This document shows positions 35,201-45,510 of a DNA stretch of 64,000 bases, piece after piece. This DNA comes from Eleginops maclovinus (taxonomy: Eukaryota > Chordata > Actinopteri > Perciformes > Eleginopidae). The number at the start of each line of letters is the position of its first letter. Within the stretch, counting starts at the first letter, position 1. The notes under the pieces were generated by a model. It was not told where the DNA came from. It saw nothing but the letters and a program-made list of their open reading frames with translations, and ran no database searches. A program made the translations under genes and the position numbers. The stretch covers positions 21,344,927 to 21,408,926 of the forward strand of contig NC_086366.1 in assembly GCF_036324505.1 (NCBI RefSeq). The letters are read 5' to 3'.

Positions 35201-36657
35201 ATCAATGTACAATGAACATCAGTTAATAAAACATATCTTTTACTGTAATACATCGTAGTAGAGTAACATCATTGATACATTTTTGTATGTATTACTGTAT
35301 ATGAGATAATGTGTCCAATTAGATCTAGCATTATATATATTTTTTTTCTTCAACATTGGTCTCACTGGAGTTCCTTAGCCAATGTTATTACTTCGAATTT
35401 TGGTTTGCTAGGAGTCAGGTTACTTTGTAAAAATAAAAAAAACACAATGATGTTTGTGCTGTTAGCAGTAGTGGAATGAAATACTTAAATACAGTTCGAG
35501 TACACATTTGACGAATCTGTTGTTTACTTGAGTATTGCAAATAGTATTGCAATGCCTACACCATCATCCACAACTAAGTAGCCTATATTATATTTGAAAA
35601 AGAAAATTGGTTTTCTAATCATTAATCCAAAAAACATTCAGTTAACTGTTGAATAATCAATTAATTGTTAGCAAAAAATAATGCATTTTATTGTCTGAGT
35701 AATTCAAAGACTTGCAGATTTCTTCCTGTTGAATTACATTTGAAGGTGTCACTGATGAGATGCCATTTTTACAAACCAACCAAAAATGATAAATGACATA
35801 AGAATAGGACGGATGCATCAATGATACAGATTATTATAAAAAGTTTCAGCACAATGTTTAAGATAGTCCGCAGCACATCAACTGAATATATTTACTTTAT
35901 ATTTTATATTGATGCTCAATAATGAATAGTTATACTCACTATTTAGGACATTTACTTGTAATACAGTGTTTTTACAATGTGGTATTTTGCTGCTTCACCC
36001 ATGTATGTCTGCAGTTGGTAGGTTAATCCTTTCGGCATGCATTCAGTTACATTTATAGCACCTAAACATACAAAAAAAGCCGTAACATTTAACGTGGGTG
36101 GGCGGACGCAGCTGCCCATTTCTTAAAATTGTAATAAAACTACTAAAGCAGTTCAAACGAAACACTTCTGTTGGTTGATTTGGCTATTCCCAATGTATCT
36201 CTTGATGGAAGTTAACCTCCATGTTTTGGAGTGTCATTCTGACATTCTGTGTTGCTAAATTAAACAGGGACACCGACTGTATATATTGGTAATGTTTACC
36301 GCTTGCTATTTAAGCAATGTTGACAAAATATTACTAGTCTGTTATATTAGTTTATTACCCTAAAAGGTCGTATATGAGGTAAACATATATCATTTCAAAC
36401 TCAACCCTTCAACTAACATTTTCATTAGCTTTTTCTAGCTCGCGTGTGTCAACGTTTGACAACTCTTTTTTCTCGTCCAATGAGAAACTAAGCATTGGAA
36501 CAGACACACGGATTAACCAATCACCGCTGTCCAAATGACGGAGCATACGGAAATGGCGCTTGCCATCCACAGCGAGTACTGAAGGTTCTCCAGGCATGGC
36601 GCAAAGCACCGGGTTAGTTTGCTTAAAACCTACCAAAGAAGTTCCTTCCCCCGACAT
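27835..36657 (-). CDS. hmbs: Hydroxymethylbilane synthase (porphobilinogen deaminase)
   Basis: This is the third enzyme of haem synthesis: it joins four porphobilinogens to hydroxymethylbilane in the cytosol. The shared exons are 34055-34002, 33673-33601, 32608-32559, 31982-31927, 31292-31215, 30300-30223, 30145-30070, 29945-29832, 29563-29525, 29411-29292, 29126-29073, 28196-28110 and 28011-27835 (all phases fit). Two alternative first coding exons splice to the same acceptor: 36657-36634 (MSGEGTSL, 359-residue form) and 34222-34193 ([10 protein letters not shown], 361-residue form). Motifs: [28 protein letters not shown] (substrate-site Asp), [22 protein letters not shown], and [10 protein letters not shown] containing the cysteine that carries the dipyrromethane cofactor. 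Length equals vertebrate orthologues (about 344-361). By analogy with mammals, the distal exon would be ubiquitous and the proximal exon erythroid. Confidence 0.98.
29187..29269. repeat. (GT)n microsatellite in hmbs intron
   Basis: A perfect (GT)n run of about 40 units lies between the exons ending at 29292 and starting at 29126. Open frames here are artefacts. Confidence 0.95.
30617..30800 (+). repeat. tRNA-derived SINE in hmbs intron
   Basis: A pol III B-box-like GTGTTCGATCCCAG occurs at about 30669, preceded by an A-box-like stretch. It is followed by GTAAAGCGCTTTGAGGGGTC, a 3' core common in fish SINE/LINE tails. It lies in the intron between the exons at 31215 and 30300. Confidence 0.6.
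32893..33470 (-). repeat. LINE-like reverse-transcriptase tail in hmbs intron
   Basis: The minus strand reads [20 protein letters not shown] followed by PVKFRI, a C-terminal block of fish non-LTR reverse transcriptases (usual form [18 protein letters not shown]). The left part begins with GATTTGATTTGATATATATA, a common teleost repeat boundary. It is fragmentary and not functional. Confidence 0.6.
34353..34430 (-). promoter_or_regulatory. Candidate erythroid promoter of hmbs (GATA, NF-E2-like, CACCC)
   Basis: Upstream of the alternative first exon (Met at 34222) are CACCC boxes (34353-34366), an AGATAAG GATA site (34414-34420) and, immediately adjoining, TGCTGATTCA (34421-34430), one base off the NF-E2 consensus TGCTGAGTCA. 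The mammalian erythroid PBGD promoter is known to combine GATA-1, NF-E2 and CACCC sites, so the grouping is suggestive. Motif positions are seen directly; the function is inference. Confidence 0.55.
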
Positions 36658-37086
36658 GTCGGTGATCTGGTTCGCCCCACCGTTCTTGCACGAATCCACA
36701 ACAAGCTTTGCTTGACTCAGAGACCATTAAAACACACGAAATCCTTGAAAAAATGTCAGGGTGCTGCTCTCATTCAGACACTCGTGAATGAACGCTGAGG
36801 CTGTGATGTCATTGGATCAGCCAGAGGTCATTTCCTGGTTCCGCCTTCAGTTTCCTCCACAAGAATAAGCAGGGTAAGAGGGTCAGTGTTCGATGGTTTT
36901 ATGATAGATCCATGTAATAATAGAGGTATATTCCTAGCAGACGCTGACATAATCAAGAATAAACGTTGTATACATCAGTACAATCAATATACTTAAACTG
37001 TTACTCCGGCAACAAAGATTGATTTTTGGTCTTGGCTTCATGGAGAAATGTCTTTGCGTGAATTGCTAGCTTGAAATTACTTTATA
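36658..37086. other. Candidate distal hmbs promoter and adjacent intergenic DNA
   Basis: Upstream of the distal first exon there is a CRE-like TGATGTCA near 36798. No TATA box is evident. No other gene is seen up to the repeat at 37087. Confidence 0.4.
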
Positions 37087-37357
37087 AATAATCAAATCAA
37101 GCTTTATTTATATAGCACCTTCCATACACAGTGGTATCACAAAGTGTTTTACAGACACATAGAAAATTCAGAAATACAAACAATACTATTTGCCCCTTCC
37201 CAGTCAATAATCAGTCTAACACATAGCTTTGCAATTAAAAAATAAAAATATATACACATTTATATATGTATGCATACATACTGTTTATACATACATACAT
37301 ACATACATACATACATACATACATACATACATACATACATACATACATACATACATA

Positions 37358-37437
<80 letters not shown>

Positions 37438-37600
37438 AAAAATAAATCAAAGACGAATAAAATACAATTCAGTTAAAAGCTAAATTAAAAAGGTGGGACT
37501 TGAGTTTACTCTTAAAAGTATGAATGCTCTCTGCTCCCTCAGGTCCTCTGGGAGGCTGTTCCACAGTCGTGAGCCAGTAAAAAAGACAGAGAGAATTAGA
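37087..37600. repeat. Fish interspersed repeat split by (CATA)n and (AC)n microsatellites
   Basis: AGCTTTATTTATATAGCACC (from about 37095) and CTCTGGGAGGCTGTTCCACA (about 37547) are well-known teleost repeat segments. Between them are (CATA)n at about 37288-37358 and (AC)n at 37367-37434. Confidence 0.75.
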
Positions 37601-37812
37601 ATTTATATCAATTATTACCATAGAAACAAATTGTTGATTGCTGTATGAATTGTGTAGGTGTATATTCAACACCATAAGAAGGAATCTTCAAAATGTATTA
37701 TTATAAAAATAAGTAGGCAATTAAAACCAATGATGTGTTTGATACATTTCCTACAGACAATACGTTACTTATTAGTTTTTTGTCATATAAAATACCTTAG
37801 TAGATGCAACTC

Positions 37813-38082
37813 TGTTGAGTTTTACTTTGTGATGCGCCCTTACTCCAGTTATTACGGTACGTAATATGTGACGTCACTACAGGGTGCACGCTAATTCTAT
37901 CTGTTCAGTCACCTGTGATTATCAGTGCGTGAGACACGAGGGATGTAGTCGAAGGACTGTGTCAGACTGTAGGCTATTCCTAAAATAAATATGCCTGGAT
38001 GAAGGCTAAAGAAAAAGGAATGACTCTTTGCTTAACCTCCACTAACGTGAGTGAAACGAAGATTGTGCCGCCATGCTCAACA
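37813..38082 (+). repeat. 5' LTR of a Ty1/copia retrotransposon
   Basis: This LTR begins TGTTGAGTTTTA and ends GCTCAACA, and is collinear with 48790-49050 with several percent divergence. It contains a perfect CRE (TGACGTCA, about 37870) and an AATAAA near 37984. It is flanked by AACTC (37808-37812), near-identical to ACCTC after the 3' LTR (49051-49055). The sequence just after the LTR, GGTTATGGG (38083-38091), matches the half-tRNA(iMet) primer site used by copia-type elements. Confidence 0.9.
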
Positions 38083-38270
38083 GGTTATGGGAAAGTTCGA
38101 TATAATGTAGGTTTTTTTTCGGAAGAAGTTTAACGCGAAGTATTGAACTTCTGCAAACTATATGGACCAACATGGAGTTGTCGGAAGAAGTTTAACACGA
38201 CGTATCGCGAGGGCTAGCGAGCTAGCTTAACAAAGTATAGCAAAGCAAGCTAATAAGCCGTGCTTGCAAG

Positions 38271-38832
38271 ATGGCATGCAGAGCAACGGGAGTTTCGTCA
38301 CCGCAGCTCGTGTGTGATGGATCGGAAGATAAGTATGACCTTGGGGAAACAAGATTCCTAGGCTGCTTACATATCCTGAAATTAAAGGAGACTATTTTAC
38401 ATGAGCCCACCAACAATACACCGGAGCTACTAGCTGAAGATAGAAAGAAGAATGCTGATTGCTATGCTGAGTTAATACGACTGATAGATGATACAAGCCT
38501 ATCGCTGATCAGACATGATGCCGCTGAGGATGGCAGGAAGGCTCTAAGAATTCTGAAAGCAATTAAGGAATTATTCTGGAAAAAGCAAGCCGTGAATAAT
38601 AAATCTATACACATCTTTGACCAAGCTACAAATGGCAGAACACGAGACTGTGACGGACTACCTAATAAGGGCGGAGAACACCATTCCGGCCCAGAGAGAT
38701 GCAGGTGAGACCATGAGCGATGGACTGACTATAGCCATGATATTAGGCGGATTACCAAACACTTTTAAGCCACTAGCTGTTCATGTAACACAGAACGAAG
38801 ATAACGTGACATTCATAGACTTTAACCCTTAG
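38271..38832 (+). pseudogene. Copia gag remnant
   Basis: The frame reads LIRLIDDTSLSLIRHDAAED and KALRILK, the UBN2/gag-polypeptide type capsid of Ty1/copia elements. After a frameshift near 38567 and a TGA it continues LQMAEHETVTDYLIRAENT and AMILGGLPNTFKPLAVHV. It is cut off at 38822-38825 (TTAA) by a piggyBac end. Confidence 0.85.
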
Positions 38833-39290
38833 ATGGACGAGTGATTGGACCCTACACTCTTCCATAAGTGGGTCAAAAATGACCCATATTAGAATCAATG
38901 TGTTTTTATGCCATTTTTGTCATTTTGGTTAAGAATAATCACTTGTATAATATTTTGTATTATATTTAGGACCACACAAGAATGATTTCATGTTTGAATT
39001 TTTTTTTATTTTTCACTTCTTAACCTTTTTTAACATTTTGAAAAAACTTTTTAAAAACGTTTTGAACATATTGATAATTGAAAAAGAAGAAAATTACCCA
39101 GAACAGCAATAGAAAAATGTGAACATCCTGTTTTGCCTTCTTGTCTCCTCACTGTATGCAGTTGAGACAAACTGTCTGTTTCTGGCTGTGATCATTGCAC
39201 ACAGGTACATTGCATTTCCCACACCTATTGTTGACTTTGCGATCTTTGTTACATGGGCAGATCTGACACCTCTTTCTCTTTGGTTGTCAG
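38826..39290 (-). pseudogene. piggyBac end with transposase C-terminal zinc finger
   Basis: TTAA at 38822-38825 is followed by CCCTTAGATGGACGAGTGAT, a piggyBac-like terminus, and then GTGGGTCAAAAATGACCC, an internal inverted repeat typical of fish piggyBac ends. On the minus strand 39290-39148 reads KRKRCQICPCNKDRK...CGKCNVPVCNDH...CLNCIQ, the cysteine-rich C-terminal finger of piggyBac transposases. The rest of the gene is missing beyond 39290. Confidence 0.75.
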
Positions 39291-39676
39291 GGTTGTAGTG
39301 AAGGACCCAAATGCAGCGAAACAGGGGGAATCAGGTAGAGGGGTTTAACAAAAGGCAAGCTTTATTTCACAAAAGCTGTAACAACAAAACTCAAAAAACG
39401 GTGCGAGCAGACACGATCATCAAAAGTAAAAGTAGCAAACAAAAACTCAATCAAACCAGAAAGACAGGAGGGCAGCAGAGAGGAATCCAGACAGGCAGAC
39501 AGGACTGGGAAACAAACAGAACTGGACCACGAGACCCAGGGACAAACATGGGGATGACGACGACCCAACAAGAGACAAAAGGGGAACCAAGACTAAATAC
39601 ACAAGGCTAATCACAAAACAACACACAGCTGGAGAGGGGAGGAGAAACACGGGCAACAGGTGAACACAATGACACA
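39291..39676 (+). repeat. Fragment of a non-autonomous fish DNA repeat
   Basis: This begins with GTTGTAGTGAAGGACCCAAA and appears to continue after the MITE at about 40269 (CACAATCAGGGAAAGGAGGG). I recall such sequence as a common teleost repeat, but the family is not established. Confidence 0.45.
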
Positions 39677-40268
39677 GGCGTTTCTCAATACCAAGAATGC
39701 AAAGAACGGACTTGTGTACTTGGGGAGAACGTTCTTGCGAGTTGTTCTTGGAAGAATGAACTTGCAATTTGACGAGCACACAGAGCGCTGTTGGCGGTTT
39801 GAGACGATGCGTACTTGCTGGTATTGCGCAATACACAATTGTGGAGCTTCTCAACTCCGAAAACGTTTAAGCAGATTTTGAATTCGCCATCGATTTTCGT
39901 AAAACTGCTAATATTTGAAATCTAAACCCTTGATTTCTCGCCTCAGTGAATTTGTAGTGATGAAATAGCATACGAAAATAGTAAAACCATACCGTTGTTC
40001 AATGGCGTCGAGTCATTTTCCGCTCCTCGCTTGAATGCCGAAATGAATGCTGGGATATATTCGCTGCCGAGTTAACACAAGTTAGCATCCGATGCATCCT
40101 TGGTAAAATGGGCGTGTCGAGAACATTTCCGGGAATACATCCGGGAACTTTATCCGTTCTTGGTGAAAGCAAACTTGGGTTTGGGACAGTACTTGGGGCA
40201 GCAAGAGATGACGTTTAACAAGAACATGAGCGCACAAGTACACCCAAGAACGCATATTGAGAAAGGCC
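39677..40268. mobile_element. MITE-like element with inverted ends
   Basis: GGCGTTTCTCAATACCAAGAA at the left is complementary, with mismatches, to the right end (complement GGCCTTTCTCAATATGCGTT). A second, longer inverted block includes ACTTGTGTACTTGGGG and its partner near 40235-40250. It is about 590 bp without coding potential. It lies within the repeat at 39291-39676/40269-40317, which resumes after it. The target duplication is unclear (CACAAT on both sides). Confidence 0.6.
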
Positions 40269-40317
40269 CACAATCAGGGAAAGGAGGGAAACTCAAGACA
40301 GGAAGTGAAACTGAAGA

Positions 40318-41462
40318 GACAGATGGAGCAGTGAACATGCCTTGGCCAGCCCACCATGCTTCCAAGAAGAGAAGCCCTGAAGCTGAGGTTAGCACAACAT
40401 CGCTGCTACCTCTCTTGCGAGACCCAGCCCACTCGGTTGCTACCATCAGACATGTCATGGACAAAGTCAAAGAGACTATCTTTCCTGAATCCAGGTCAGA
40501 TACCTGTCATGACTGCCAACCAGCCAATCTATGCATTGGCAAAGCAAATCCAGTGGCACTGGCCTGAGCAGTATGGTGAGGATAAGTTTGTCATACTGTT
40601 TGGAGGCCTACACATTGAGATGGCTGCACTGAAGTCAATTGGAACACTTCTACAGGAGAGTGGTTGGACAGGAGCCCTGGTGGAGGCAGGGGTGGCTTCC
40701 TCTGGGACCGCAGAATCTTTCCTATCAGCAGCAAGCATCACTAAGACACGCCAGGCCCACCAGATAACAGCATGCAGTCTCTACCAGCTGTTGAAGGCAG
40801 CCTACAATGACTATTGCACCGAGGCAGCTGACAACTCGGAGGAAGTGCTATGCTTTGATGCTTGGTGTGATAGTCACAAGCTTCGAAGTCCGCAGTTTCA
40901 GTTCTGGAGTTTGGTGCTGTCCATGGAACTGTCGATCCAACTACTGATCCGAGCATTCAGGGAAGCCAACTTCAACCTGTACTGCCAAGCAATGACTGAG
41001 CTCATCCCATACTTCTTTGCCAACAACAACACTAACTATGCACGCTGGCTCCCCATCCATCTCCGAGACATGGTGACCCTCAAAGAGAAACATCCCCAGC
41101 TGGCCCAGGAGTTTGCGAGTGGAAAGTTTGTCGTTCACAAGTCAAGGCGAGAGTTCTCTGCAATGGCTATTGACCAGGCTCATGAGCAGTCAAATGCTGT
41201 TATTAAAGCTGACGGGAGAGCAGTTGGTATGACTGAAGATCCCTCAGCACTGAGGAGAAGGATGATAGCTGGTCCTCCAGCCTGCCACCTGGTTGCACAG
41301 TACGAGGCAGCATCTGAAGCCAAGGAGGCTGCAGAGCAAACTAGCCACCACAATGAGACACCACAAGCCCAAAGGGTTTTCCTTGAGAAAGTCAAGAAGC
41401 TGACCCAAGTTTTGAAGGAGCTGGGCAATCCTTTCCAGGAAGAGAGTGGGGATCTGTTGTAG
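40318..41462 (+). pseudogene. Uncharacterised repeat-borne protein family, partial, one frameshift
   Basis: From about 40330 one frame reads WPAHHASKKRSPEAEVSTTS and HVMDKVKETIF. Near 40490 the similarity moves to a second frame that runs open to TAG 41460-41462: FLNPGQIPVMTANQPIYALA, FGGLHIEMAALKSIGTLLQE, NYARWLPIHLRDMVTLKEKH, IDQAHEQSNAVIKADGRAV and EDPSALRRRM. I recognise this as a protein family repeated in fish and some invertebrate genomes, but know of no assigned function or named domain. Conserved Asp, Glu and His residues in FGGLHIE and AHEQ could be catalytic, but this is speculation. The N-terminus is missing. Confidence 0.65.
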
Positions 41463-42475
41463 GGCTGAACGATTTTGGAAAATAATCTAATTGCAATTTT
41501 TTTCCTCAATATTGCAATTGCGATTTAATATGCGATTATTTTTTCAAGGTCCTCTTCTCATGTATTTTTCAACAAACACAAGCAATAAATCAATCTGTTT
41601 CATACAAGAAATCAGATTTATTTAAAGCACAGATTACAACAATAAAGGAAACAAATCTGTGGCTTTACCTCTTAGACATGTCTAACTTTTCACGTTTCAT
41701 GAAACATGATGTAAACATGTGGACTATGCTGTCCTCGTGCTGCGTTCTCTAGCTTGCAGAACTAGACAGCTAGCTAACAATTTGTCGTCTAATAAATAAA
41801 GTTGATGAACTCAAGCGAGGCAAGAAGTGTTGGTTTTTCTTCCGTTTACTTTGTTCACCAAGCAAGTATTTATACAGGACATTCGTTTTTGTAAAACTGA
41901 AAACAAACAGAAACAAAGGATACATACATTTCACGAAGATAATATCACAGTACATAGCAGGTAGCATGATACCACGAGAGCTAGCATAGCTAAGTGACAT
42001 TATCATAGAGCATGTAGAAACTAATATTCATCGTATATTCCTAATTATTTACATGGCATTGAATGTACTAACAAATGATAGACACTAGCAGACTAATAAT
42101 GTCCAAAGCTCACGCGTGAAAAGGTAGCTCTTCGAGGAGGAATTTCGGCAGTGGCTGAATCCGTGTGCTCTTCTAACTGAGGTCAACTTGTCAATGAAAA
42201 AGAAACTAAACCTGCGTGACTTTGTAAATAATACTGTCCACTAGGTGGCAGTATTTCCCCACATATAAAACCCAAAGCTACCGAAAGCTTATGGAGGGCA
42301 GAACAACCACAGTTCAGCATGTTTAACCCTGAGTCCACACAACAGTACAGAACAATTCAGTCAACCTCAATGTCCCAGTTCAAAATGTTACATAACTGCA
42401 TATGACAAACAACATAAAAGGAAGCCACATGTTGCACAAACAGTCACACAATCAAACCAGAGACATACTGTAGAC
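41463..42475. repeat. Non-autonomous hAT-like sequence and unassigned DNA
   Basis: GGGCTGAACGATTTTGGAAA at 41464 followed by ATTGCAATTTTTTTCCTCAA and GCGATTTAATATGCGATTAT is the familiar start of small fish hAT elements. Its right end was not found. The rest to 42475 shows no recognisable gene. Confidence 0.45.
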
Positions 42476-45015
42476 CAGGGGTCTCAAACTCAATTTACCC
42501 GGGGGCCGTTAGAGGTAGAATCTGGGTGAGGCTGGGTCGCATCAGGTTTCCCACAAGAAAAGTACTAAAAAACATTCCAATGTTATCAAATGTCTTTATT
42601 TTTATTTTTTAACACAAAATAAGATGAACAAATTAATTAACAAATTCATAAGAAAAAAACCAATCAATCAGTAATAAATAAATAAAATGAAAATAATACT
42701 AATAATAATACAGCAGATATAGAAGACTGAAGAAACCACATATAGTTGCTGACTAGAGAAATGTAGTTATTATTATTCAGATTCAAATATCTGTATTAAC
42801 AGTTCTTTAACATTTAACTTTCTGAACATGAATGGAACATTGAACGTAAACTGTTCTGAACATGGCTTCTTCTGCCTACTTCTTGCTGCTAGAGATCTGG
42901 CAGCGCTTCCTCTCGTATAGCCGAGCCACATTTGGCTTAAGCAGGGATGAAGCAGTTGAGACCCTCAGTAGGGCTTGAAGATGCTCATCAGTAACTCTAG
43001 ACCTGTACTTGGACTTATTGAAGTTCAACGTAGAGAAGAGCTTTTCGCACAAGCATGTGCTCCCAAAAAGACACATGGTCCGCTTGAACATTCGTGAAAG
43101 CTCAGGGAAGCTGGGGGGCAATTCTCTCAAAAATTGCCCGAGCTTGTCTGCTTTTCCACTCACCTCCCTGAACTTGGCTTTGAGTTCAGAGTTGCACTGC
43201 AGGTCAATGAGCTCCATTTGAAGCACAGGAGGGGCATCTTGCACATCAAAGGAGAAGGAGTCCGCAAAAATTTGAAATGTGGCTCTGTGCATCTTGAAGT
43301 CTGCAAATCTGTGATCAAATTCCTCCTGTAGCTTCAAAATGACATCCACATACTCCTCACCACTGAATGGTGTGCCTGCATCCATGAGTGCCTTGCATGC
43401 TGGAAAATGGCAAAGGTTTGTCTGAGAAAGCTGGGCTTTCCATAACATACGTTTTGTAGAGAATGCTCTCACGTTGTGATAGGCAGCACTAACAAGTTGC
43501 CCCTGGCCTTGTAACTTCTTGTTCAGTACATTAAGCTCATGTGTGATATCAACAAAAAAAGCTAAGTCCATGAGCCATTTGGGATCACTTAGCACAGGAA
43601 CAGCAACCCCATCTTTCTCCATGAAGGCTTTCACTTCCGCTCTCAACTCAATAAATCTCTTCAACATGTTTCCCCTGCTGAGCCAATGTACCTCGGTGAA
43701 GTAGAGCACATCCCCATATTCTGACTCCATTTCCTCTAAAAAAAAAAGCACAGAACCTTCTGTGCTTTAAGCCCCTGGATCTGATTTAGTTGATGCATTT
43801 CACAACGAAAGACATCACATTGTCAAACTTCAGGCATTTGCTGCAAAGAGCCTGCTAATGGATAATGCAGTGCAGAGCAATGGCCTCCTCCACCAGTCCA
43901 TTTTTCCTCCCTGTCATTGATGGCGCTCCATCGGTTGTTATTCCAACAAACCTCTTCCATGGCAAACCGGCATTCTCAATGGCATCACACAGCTGGTGAA
44001 ATATCTCCTGAGCGGTGGTCTGGCCATGCATTGGAATCACTGTGAGCAACTCCTCTATGACTTCAAAATTGTCATCAACACCACGGACATAGATTGCGAG
44101 CTGGGCAGTGTCGGTGATGTCTGTGGTCTCATCAAGAGCGACTGAGTATACACTGAAACATTTTGCTTTCTCACACAGTTGATCATAAATGTCACTTGAC
44201 AGGTCAGAAATGCGCTCTGCCACGGTGTTGGCAGAAAGGCTGATGTTGCTAAACTGACCTTTATTTTCTGGACAGGCAATACTTGCAGCCTGTAATATAC
44301 ACTTTTTGACAAATTCACCTTCTGTGAATGGCTTTCCTGCTTTAGCAATCATCTCACTAACCACGTAGCTAGCTTCGACTGCTGCATCATTCTCTTTGGT
44401 TGCTTTCTTAAAGAAATCTTGTTGCCTCAGTAGATATGTTTTAAGATTAGCAACCCGGTTGGCTCTCTCATCTCCCTGGTATTTTGCATACTCCTCAGCA
44501 TGTCTAGTTGTGTAATGACGTTTCAAATTGTATTATTTGTGCACTGCAACTTTCTCTGTGCAAATAAGACACGTCGGGATGCCCCTGTGTTCAACAAAGA
44601 AATATTGCACTTCCCACTTTTCCTGAAATTGTCTGTGCTCATCACCAACCTTTCTCTTCACTGCAGGCTTTGAAAAAGACATGTTTGGGGCTGTGTATTC
44701 CACTTGGTGTCACTGTCGCGTTGAAGTTTCAGTGTTTAGCCGATACGTCTTTTCCGCTTCTTTTTCTGTCCCGCTGAGCAGCAATTTCCGCGGCCGCCTC
44801 CGCTTCTGAGCCCGCGGCCGATGTCCCGCCCCCGAGAGCAATATACCCCACCGTGATTGGTAGGTTCGTTCAGCTCTGCACACAACACTGAAAAGTGCCA
44901 TTCGTATCAAACTCGCGGGCCGCATTAACATTAAACTTTCATATTGAGGTGGGGGCCGCAAACTATTGTCTCAAGGGCCGCAGTGGGCCCGCGGGCCGCG
45001 AGTTTGAGACCCCTG
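42476..45015 (-). mobile_element. hAT-Charlie-like transposon with 8-bp target duplication
   Basis: The ends CAGGGGTCTCAAACTC (42476) and GAGTTTGAGACCCCTG (to 45015) are perfect inverted repeats. CTGTAGAC flanks both sides (42468-42475, 45016-45023). The single minus-strand gene is at 42882-44682. The size is 2540 bp. It sits inside the degraded copia element, next to a hAT/zinc-finger relic. Confidence 0.95.
42882..44682 (-). pseudogene. hAT transposase (GTF2IRD2/ZBED-like), two stops and one frameshift
   Basis: The start Met at 44682 gives MSFSKPAVKRKVGDEHRQFQ, then a BED-type finger (TCLICTEKVAVHK...RHYTTRH). The core shows VALDETTDITDTAQLAIYV (first Asp), GITTDGAPSMTGRKNGLVE, ALHCIIH and VHWLSRGNMLKRFIEL. 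The C-terminal dimerisation block is MCLFGSTCLCEKLFSTLNFN, ending ISSSKK before TAG at about 42876. Breaks: TAA at 44533-44535, TAG at 43855-43857, TAA near 43788, and a frameshift in the T/A run at about 43738-43747. A nearly complete but inactive copy. Confidence 0.9.
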
Positions 45016-45025
45016 CTGTAGACAG

Positions 45026-45510
45026 TCACTCATCATCAGAATAGAATTCTGAGGTATCAGAGGCACACTCTTTAGTTTTCCTCTTTCCCTCCATGAAGTC
45101 TGGTCTTCTAGACCGGATGCTGTCCTGATGCCACAGCTGAACAGCAGGGTTGGGGTCAAAGTCTTCTATAGGAGGGCTAGAGACCTGGACGACCAGTAGG
45201 TCACAGACGCGTGTTGTTGATAGCCGAGACCTCCAGTCATTCTTGACCAGTTTCATCTGGCTGAAGCCTCTTTCACAGTCTGCTGTGGATGCTGGCAGAG
45301 TAAGAATTAGATCAACCAGGCTCAGGATGTCAGGTCACTGGTGTCTCAAAAACCTGTTTATCTCTGGCCAGGTCTTCATGTGCAGACTTTCTCCTGTGTC
45401 ATACAGGTGTGTCTTCAGCATGGTCCACTGGTCCTGGATTTGGTCAACAGCAACCCCAGAGGATGTGAGCACATCTTTAAAGTGGACAGTCAGCACCTCC
45501 ACTTCAGACT
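45026..45510 (-). pseudogene. hAT C-terminal fragment (ZNF862-like dimerisation domain)
   Basis: The minus strand reads EVEVLTVHFKDVLTSSGVAV, DQWTMLKTHLYD, then after TGA at about 45337 LPASTADCERGFSQMKLVKN and DWRSRLSTTRVCDLLVVQVS, ending SDTSEFYSDDE and TGA at 45026-45028. ADCERGFSQMK...RSRL is the hAT dimerisation core seen in ZNF862/KIAA1586-like proteins. It abuts a different transposase relic at about 45510. Confidence 0.75.

Noticed and set aside
37229..37483. Frames made of Tyr-Ile-His-Thr repeats and possible CRISPR-like periodicity
   Set aside because: Simple (CATA)n and (AC)n microsatellites without spacers.
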